From Lobosporangium transversale (lineage: Eukaryota > Mortierellomycota > Mortierellomycetes > Mortierellales > Mortierellaceae): DNA of 64,000 nt. The stretch's first letter is position 1. Each line of letters begins with the position of its first letter. The stretch is taken from positions 186,001 through 250,000 of the forward strand of contig NW_019029014.1 of the NCBI RefSeq assembly GCF_002105155.1, in the 5' to 3' direction. Shown in pieces: positions 57,335 to 64,000 of this stretch. The notes under the pieces are model-generated. The model was not told the DNA's origin, made no database searches, and saw only the letters and a program-made list of their open reading frames with translations. A program made the position numbers and the translations under genes.

Positions 57335-59740
57335 CTACTCGTCCGCATCTTGGTGGCAGCCTTCGTCATTCCCGGTGTCTTTCAGAAGCTCTAGTCGAAT
57401 GGAATTGATTGTCCGACCCTTGTACTGAGCTGTCAGTGCGTCTACTACCTCTTCGAAGTCTCGCTTCTGTTTTTCGGCAATATTCTTTATCAGATCGAAA
57501 ATTTGACGCCTGCGCCTGAATGCCTTGTGACGCGCCTCTGTGAATGGCCATTTGTGATTTTCCTGCTTTGCCTGAGCAACGGGCCCACGGAATTCATCCC
57601 ATGCTTCCCTGACCGTCAATTGCTTGCCATCGCCTTTCATGAGGTAGCCTTTATACCTTTCATCTTCCGGCAATCGTTGTGTCTGCTCTGAGGTCATTGG
57701 AGCCTGCACATGGCTATGTTGATATGGCTGTTGCTGAGGACATGGTGGCAATTGGTTGGAAAATAATGGCTGCTGTTGCGGTGGAGCGGCCTGGCGAGCT
57801 TGATATAGACCCTGCGTAGTAGGAGCCTGAGGAACCGAAGGAAAAGAAGCTAGGCGGCTCTGTGCTGGCGCCAATGGAGAAGGATTAAACACAAAGGGCG
57901 GGCAAGACTGCACATGATATGGAAAAGGCTGCCGCACATTTGCGCTTTGTTGCTGCTGCAGCGATTGGAGAAGTAAGTGGATTTGCTCCTGTTGCTGCCT
58001 CTGTTGCTCCTGTTGCTCTGTCACAAGGGTGGATAGGGCCTCGAGCTTCTGGACCGTCTCATGCTGGAGTTGATGAAAGACCCGCGCCTCTACCGACAAC
58101 GTGTTAATGGCGCTTACCATAGTTTGCGCATTAACTGGCACATCCGCTTGGATGATGCCTGCTTGTCGGCGATGTACGTCGATGGCCCGAAGCAATTGAT
58201 GTTGGAAATCCAGAAAGAGCTGGCAACCAAAGATTTCTGGTAACGACTCGAGGAGTTTGTTCTCCAACATTTTCCCCTTGTCATTCGGCTTCAAAAAGAG
58301 CACTGCATCCTGAAGGATTACTCGCCTCATACGCACAAGAAGTTTGAGGAACCCAATGCGTGTAACAAGGGAGTCAGTGCTGAAGGCACGGGTCAATCGT
58401 TTCGAGCTCGTCTTCTTCTCGATTGGCGTCCAAAAAATGTCTTCGTCTGTCGGGACATTTGGATCGACCCCCAGCATTTCTTTGGCGCACTCCTCTCTCC
58501 AGGAGTCAGCTCTCTCCGGCATATCTTTATCAAAATTTTCCTCAATCCAAGGAAAGACCAGACGCTGGAGCTCTAAGGGCGGGGTGACCAAATCACGCTC
58601 GATAAAGTAAGGCTCATTCGGTCCAAACTGAGCCATACAAAAAGCGCCCCTGGTTGGGTTTTTTGGAGCATAGAAGTTCTCCATTTGCCCCATGACCCAC
58701 CTTCCCAAGTGGCGAATATCGTCCAGGCTTAAGCCCCTTTCGTAGGCTTCCGAGACCCCTGCATGTCGGCCAGAGTGCGTAATTTTGGCCGAATGCACGT
58801 CGCAGGCACGCATTACAGCCGCCGTAGTGCTCATTTGGGTTCGGCCAACAAGCGCTTCCTTTCGGTTCTCTAACCGTTCTTGGCTTGTGCCACCCCCTGT
58901 TAGCACCTTGATGCTGTACCACTCGTCAGGGTCCGCAAAATTGGGAAGAGGCTCCTTGAACACCTACAATAGGGAAAAAAAAAAAATAAAAAAAAAAAAT
59001 AAGGATATATGTCACTTCGTGTAATTGAATGAGAAAAAATCATACGCTCGCGTCAAGACTGACGGCATCATTTACCTGGAACCGTTCTAGCATATAAAAT
59101 GCAAACCCGCCCACGGTGCACCTTAAGAACAGCTTATGTCGATAAGCTGTCGCATAGAGTTCGACACCTTTATGGTTTGTCTTTCCACGTGTGATGCAGA
59201 AGACAAGCCCCGACGCCAGCTTTGACCCTGGCGCGGGGTGACGGGTCTGAATATTGAATGTGTTAGCCAGGTTCAAGTTTCGGATGTCCTCATCCCGCAG
59301 CAACATATGATGGCGTGCAAGGAGGCATAGCCTCTCCCTCATATACTGAAATCTTGTAACACTGTCGTAAGGTCGCCTGCCGCTTACTCCAACCGTCGGA
59401 AGCATGCGCCATGTAAAGGCCAACATACGCAGGTACATTTTAGTGTTGTACGGTTCTCGTACGGCACAGGTGGCAGTGCGGGATAAGGTGCCTGTCGTTA
59501 CTTTGTGATGGACAAGTTTCTCTCCATAATTTTTGATCGCCTCCGCTAGTGGTACATCCGTTCTTGGGTTTGGGGCGGGATTGGGATACGGAGCTGTCGA
59601 AGAAGACTGTTGCCTCCATAAGTATTGCAAAGCCTTCTTAACATTTGCGACTGTCCCCAGCGTGAGAGGAACAAAGACAATTTTGCTGCCATGTTTGTCC
59701 TCTGGTGCTTGCAGGATAACTACAAACGCAAAAGTATATC

Positions 59741-59775
<35 letters not shown>

Positions 59776-61185
59776 TTGTATAATAAAAAGTATCAACCAT
59801 TAGTGTAAATTGTAACAATCAAAGATACATTAAGGTGGATGCAGGATTAAGGAATGGTTTATTAAGTCATAATTTAGTAGGCTATTTATATTGATAATTA
59901 ACACTGAGTTGCGGCCATGGTGTCTTGTCACCTGGGGTACGCGTGATGGCGGAGCCTTCCCAAAGGTTTGGATCCCAGTACTGTATAACAATTTATATAT
60001 TAATACATGGTTATCTTTACATACCTTGTTCTCTTTCATTTTCAGTCCTGATAACGGCTGCAGTCTTCCGCTTCGGCGTGATGTTCTTGCTTGAACCCCC
60101 AACAGTTACAGCTTCATGTGATGCTCGCTCCTCATCATTCAATGCTATATCAATCTGCCATTGATGTGGGTCGACTCCTTCAGGTGGCTCCATATTATCC
60201 CAGGAGGGAGGAGCCTTCTTACCTCTCTGTGCCAATGACCTCAGCTGAAGCTCCAGATCTTCATCCTGTTCCTGTTCCTGTCCTTGTTCCTGTCCCTGCC
60301 CCTGACCCTGTCTCCGTTCCTGATCCTGTTCCTGACCCTGTCCCTGACCCTGTCCCTGTTGTTGACCTTGGTCTATGCTTTGGCCGTCGTCGTCATCAAC
60401 TTGCTCGCTGTTATCTAATGTCTCCAGTCTCTGCTCCATGTCGCTTAGTTCATGTTCGTCGATATCTGCCTCGACTAATTCGTCGATCTCTTCTCCCTCA
60501 TAGACTGCGTCTTCCCCAGCCTGAGAATTCGAAGAATCTCCTACACCCTGCTGGGCATACCCAATAGCGCCACGGTAGCAACGATCTGTGCCGATCAATC
60601 GCTTTACTGTTCGCTTGAAGACAACCGTTGTGAAGTATTCAAGCATGCGTTTCGCATCGACGCTACAGTCACCTTGATAATTTTCATTGCAGTATTGCTA
60701 AAAACAAAAAAGAGAATTAGCCAAGTCGTCTAGTTTGATAGCCTGTCTGAGATAGCTCATAGCGACATTTTGATGATCCAACATACCTCCCACAGCCGGA
60801 GCTGTGTCTTATATTGATTCACTGTCGTCGATGAATCTGGATCATCTAAAATCATCTGCAGCACACTTCTCGCCGACTCCTTCCGTGCGTTCGCCAGGGC
60901 CAGCTCTTCTTCTGTCAATGGACCGGAGTGAAGGACATTTGAGGATAAAGAATCAGCCTCACAACGCCTAGGGCGCTTAAAAGACTTTGCACTAACTCTA
61001 GCAGTCTGTGCCACTGGTGAAGGCTCTGGAGTCGTTTCGTCAGTCAGAATAACTCTTTTTCTCCTCGGTGCTGCACGAGTGGATCCAGTGCGAGTACTTG
61101 ACTTGGTTGGCTTCGTCTGACTGGTGCTTTGTTCCAAATCCATGCAGGTGAAATTGGATAAAATCTTTTCGTTGTTGTTTGTCAT
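57335..61185 (-). CDS. Crypton tyrosine recombinase (YR) with GCR1_C-like DNA-binding tail, copy 1
   Basis: Four minus-strand exons: 61185-60787, 60697-60025, 59719-59046, 58963-57335; 1124 aa. The N-terminal 130 residues are basic and Ser/Thr-rich, then a helical module (YKTQLRLWEQYCNENY, MLEYFTTVVF) and an acidic Gln/Glu-rich insert. The catalytic domain spans about 400-690. Proposed residues: Arg499 (LLRDED), His645 and Arg648 in KITHSGRHAG, the HLGRW motif (Trp671) and the nucleophile Tyr680 (MENFYAP). This THSGR...GRW...Y pattern is typical of fungal Cryptons. After a Gln-rich linker, residues about 1020-1100 (LTVREAWDEFRGPV, HKAFRRRRQIFDLIKNI) resemble the GCR1_C DNA-binding domain usual in Cryptons. 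All catalytic residues are present and no frame break is visible, so the gene may be active. Start at 61185 (MTNNNEK) chosen because upstream residues look non-coding. Confidence 0.88.
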
Positions 61186-61535
61186 TTTGAAAGTGAGCAA
61201 GCAGGAATGAACCTTTGAAAATGCGAATGTGCCGTTATTTTTCTCAGTTTTAGTCAGGGGAGAGGGTAGGTCTACTCTGTGTATTGTAGGTTTTATTGTT
61301 TTATTGTGTAAATGAATGTATGGAGGAATGAAGGCGTGAAATAAAGAAGAAAGAAAGAGATCTTTAGCATGCCATGATGACATTGTTAAAATTTCGATGG
61401 ATTTGATGTCAATTCAAATTTCAGGACAAGTGTCGGAGTAAAAGCCACAAAACGGACACATGTCTTGTACGTACAGACATGAAACATAATACCCTTAAAT
61501 GGAAAAAGGACTGGATTTGGCATCATAATCCATTA
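61186..61535. promoter_or_regulatory. Crypton upstream region and copy 1/copy 2 junction
   Basis: 350 bases between the recombinase start and the beginning of the next unit. It must hold the recombinase promoter (transcription leftward) and the element's other end. It contains a 23-base imperfect palindrome at 61459-61481 (CATGTCT...GACATG around GTACGTAC) overlapping a GGACAC word. No open frame of note. Confidence 0.45.
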
Positions 61536-64000
61536 TAGATTGTGAAACGAAATTGCTCACCTGTGTCCATTCAGATGGACACAGGCGGACACAGGTGGAC
61601 ACAGAAGGATACCAAGTCACAAAATTTTTATATTTCGCTTCACAAATCTTTTTCCACAAAATGGATTTGTGAAGCGAAATAGACAAAATCTTTTTATGGT
61701 AGAGACAGTGTTAATGATTAAACATGACAGTTTTTATATTGATGAAGTATTCAATTATTTCTGTTATAGTGCGTTGGTAGCCGAGTCGAGTCAAAAATGC
61801 TTTGATAGTGCTTTGATGGTGTTTTGTCTTGTTAATAATGTTGACGATAATGCTTTTTCCTGGATGATACTTATGCTAAACACCTTGGAATATCACAAAT
61901 TTCACGACAATGGATTGCTTGTACATTGTATTTTCTCAGCCTCTTTTGGCTCAAGGATGCAGCCAACAGTTTTCTGCCTCTTGTAGCTCAGTTCATGTCT
62001 TGGTATTTCCGACACCATCACTACTTTGTGCTTTATTGCTTAAATTTGTATCCGAGGATATATATATATATGTATATATAAAAAAAAAAAAGAAAAAAAA
62101 AAATTACCCTTACTCATCTACTCGTCCGCATCTTGGTGGCAGCCTTCGTCATTCCCGGTGTCTTTCAGAAGCTCTAGTCGAATGGAATTGATTGTCCGAC
62201 CCTTGTACTGAGCTGTCAGTGCGTCTACTACCTCTTCGAAGTCTCGCTTCTGTTTTTCGGCAATATTCTTTATCAGATCGAAAATTTGACGCCTGCGCCT
62301 GAATGCCTTGTGACGCGCCTCTGTGAATGGCCATTTGTGATTTTCCTGCTTTGCCTGAGCAACGGGCCCACGGAATTCATCCCATGCTTCCCTGACCGTC
62401 AATTGCTTGCCATCGCCTTTCATGAGGTAGCCTTTATACCTTTCATCTTCCGGCAATCGTTGTGTCTGCTCTGAGGTCATTGGAGCCTGCACATGGCTAT
62501 GTTGATATGGCTGTTGCTGAGGACATGGTGGCAATTGGTTGGAAAATAATGGCTGCTGTTGCGGTGGAGCGGCCTGGCGAGCTTGATATAGACCCTGCGT
62601 AGTAGGAGCCTGAGGAACCGAAGGAAAAGAAGCTAGGCGGCTCTGTGCTGGCGCCAATGGAGAAGGATTAAACACAAAGGGCGGGCAAGACTGCACATGA
62701 TATGGAAAAGGCTGCCGCACATTTGCGCTTTGTTGCTGCTGCAGCGATTGGAGAAGTAAGTGGATTTGCTCCTGTTGCTGCCTCTGTTGCTCCTGTTGCT
62801 CTGTCACAAGGGTGGATAGGGCCTCGAGCTTCTGGACCGTCTCATGCTGGAGTTGATGAAAGACCCGCGCCTCTACCGACAACGTGTTAATGGCGCTTAC
62901 CATAGTTTGCGCATTAACTGGCACATCCGCTTGGATGATGCCTGCTTGTCGGCGATGTACGTCGATGGCCCGAAGCAATTGATGTTGGAAATCCAGAAAG
63001 AGCTGGCAACCAAAGATTTCTGGTAACGACTCGAGGAGTTTGTTCTCCAACATTTTCCCCTTGTCATTCGGCTTCAAAAAGAGCACTGCATCCTGAAGGA
63101 TTACTCGCCTCATACGCACAAGAAGTTTGAGGAACCCAATGCGTGTAACAAGGGAGTCAGTGCTGAAGGCACGGGTCAATCGTTTCGAGCTCGTCTTCTT
63201 CTCGATTGGCGTCCAAAAAATGTCTTCGTCTGTCGGGACATTTGGATCGACCCCCAGCATTTCTTTGGCGCACTCCTCTCTCCAGGAGTCAGCTCTCTCC
63301 GGCATATCTTTATCAAAATTTTCCTCAATCCAAGGAAAGACCAGACGCTGGAGCTCTAAGGGCGGGGTGACCAAATCACGCTCGATAAAGTAAGGCTCAT
63401 TCGGTCCAAACTGAGCCATACAAAAAGCGCCCCTGGTTGGGTTTTTTGGAGCATAGAAGTTCTCCATTTGCCCCATGACCCACCTTCCCAAGTGGCGAAT
63501 ATCGTCCAGGCTTAAGCCCCTTTCGTAGGCTTCCGAGACCCCTGCATGTCGGCCAGAGTGCGTAATTTTGGCCGAATGCACGTCGCAGGCACGCATTACA
63601 GCCGCCGTAGTGCTCATTTGGGTTCGGCCAACAAGCGCTTCCTTTCGGTTCTCTAACCGTTCTTGGCTTGTGCCACCCCCTGTTAGCACCTTGATGCTGT
63701 ACCACTCGTCAGGGTCCGCAAAATTGGGAAGAGGCTCCTTGAACACCTACAATAGGGAAAAAAAAAAAATAAAAAAAAAAATAAGGATATATGTCACTTC
63801 GTGTAATTGAATGAGAAAAAATCATACGCTCGCGTCAAGACTGACGGCATCATTTACCTGGAACCGTTCTAGCATATAAAATGCAAACCCGCCCACGGTG
63901 CACCTTAAGAACAGCTTATGTCGATAAGCTGTCGCATAGAGTTCGACACCTTTATGGTTTGTCTTTCCACGTGTGATGCAGAAGACAAGCCCCGACGCCA
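61536..64000 (-). mobile_element. Crypton-type element, copy 2 (cut by window end)
   Basis: Direct head-to-tail repeat of the first unit. I see one extra A in the run near 62080-62100 and one fewer A in the run near 63770-63781. All protein frames shared with copy 1 are identical over the compared part. The window stops inside exon 3 of its recombinase, so whether it is complete and whether more copies follow is unknown. Confidence 0.85.
62118..64000 (-). CDS. Crypton tyrosine recombinase, copy 2 (partial, 5' part beyond window)
   Basis: Exon 4 (63746-62118) encodes 542 residues identical to those of copy 1, including the His-x-x-Arg motif, GRW and the Tyr nucleophile. Exon 3 is visible from 64000 down to 63828. 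The splice sites are conserved. Exons 1 and 2 and most of exon 3 lie outside the window. The identity of the two genes means either very recent duplication, ongoing homogenisation, or an assembly duplication. Confidence 0.88.

Larger units (their letters stand above)
56754..61535 (-). mobile_element. Crypton-type element, copy 1 (complete 4.78-kb unit)
   Basis: The unit starting TAGATTGTGAAACGAAATTG at 56754 restarts at 61536, so one full head-to-tail unit is 4782 bp. It carries one spliced recombinase gene on the minus strand (57335-61185). Within 150 bases of its left edge it has GTGTCC/GGACAC repeats and an 18-bp hairpin. Near the right edge it has another GGACAC and a 23-base near-palindrome (61459-61481). 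It lacks terminal inverted repeats, a DDE transposase or reverse transcriptase, as expected for Cryptons, which move by tyrosine recombinase. The exact element border is inferred from the repeat, not from an empty site. Confidence 0.8.

Noticed and set aside
59040-61383. Reading the Crypton open frames as four separate genes
   Set aside because: Three GT-AG introns join them in phase into one recombinase with catalytic motifs in the right order.

Overview
This is nuclear DNA of a filamentous, intron-rich fungus. Genes are split by short introns (mostly 60-130 bp, GT-AG with GTAAGT-like donors), and intergenic DNA, UTRs and introns carry many pure A or T runs of 15-36 bases. The gene set is fungal: kynureninase, a Faa-type acyl-CoA synthetase, a fungal amino-acid permease, an Hmt1-type ABC half-transporter, a Grh1/GRASP homologue, an arrestin-related trafficking adaptor and a fungal Crypton recombinase. 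Protein style (F-box/LRR proteins, Gln-rich regulators, a small protein opening LQYQRFRLGG) suggests an early-diverging lineage such as Mortierellomycota. That is an inference; no rRNA or marker gene is present to prove it.

Layout. 1-2.5 kb: two weak gene models. 2.7-12 kb (+): TRIC-like membrane protein, a FYVE/armadillo/coiled-coil protein, an F-box/LRR protein. 12.1 kb: a 163-bp hAT-type MITE with a perfect 8-bp target duplication. 12.4-14.2 kb (-): bleomycin hydrolase with an N-myristoylation-like start. 14.3-18.6 kb: TE-rich spacer with a decayed Tc1/mariner transposase and a long inverted repeat. 18.6-32 kb: acyl-CoA synthetase (+), adenylate kinase (-), kynureninase (+), arrestin-like protein (-), histidine phosphatase with a (CAG)19 tract (+). 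32.2-42.3 kb, all minus: BTB protein, Josephin deubiquitinase, RraA-family enzyme, ABC transporter. 42.3-47.8 kb: gene-poor. 47.8-55 kb: amino-acid permease (-), GRASP (+), HPP-family membrane protein (-).

56-64 kb is the most unusual part. A 4.78-kb unit carrying a four-exon Crypton-type tyrosine-recombinase gene is followed head-to-tail by a second copy that runs off the window. The copies look identical where compared, apart from A-run lengths. The outer border of copy 1 is interrupted by a 710-bp MITE with long terminal inverted repeats sitting on a TA. Short GGACAC repeats and perfect hairpins lie beside the unit ends.

The single-copy genes are mostly housekeeping and do not form a pathway cluster. 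Splice junctions were deduced by reading frame and family homology; several exons are tiny (17, 18 and 26 nt), and one intron appears to be GC-AG.
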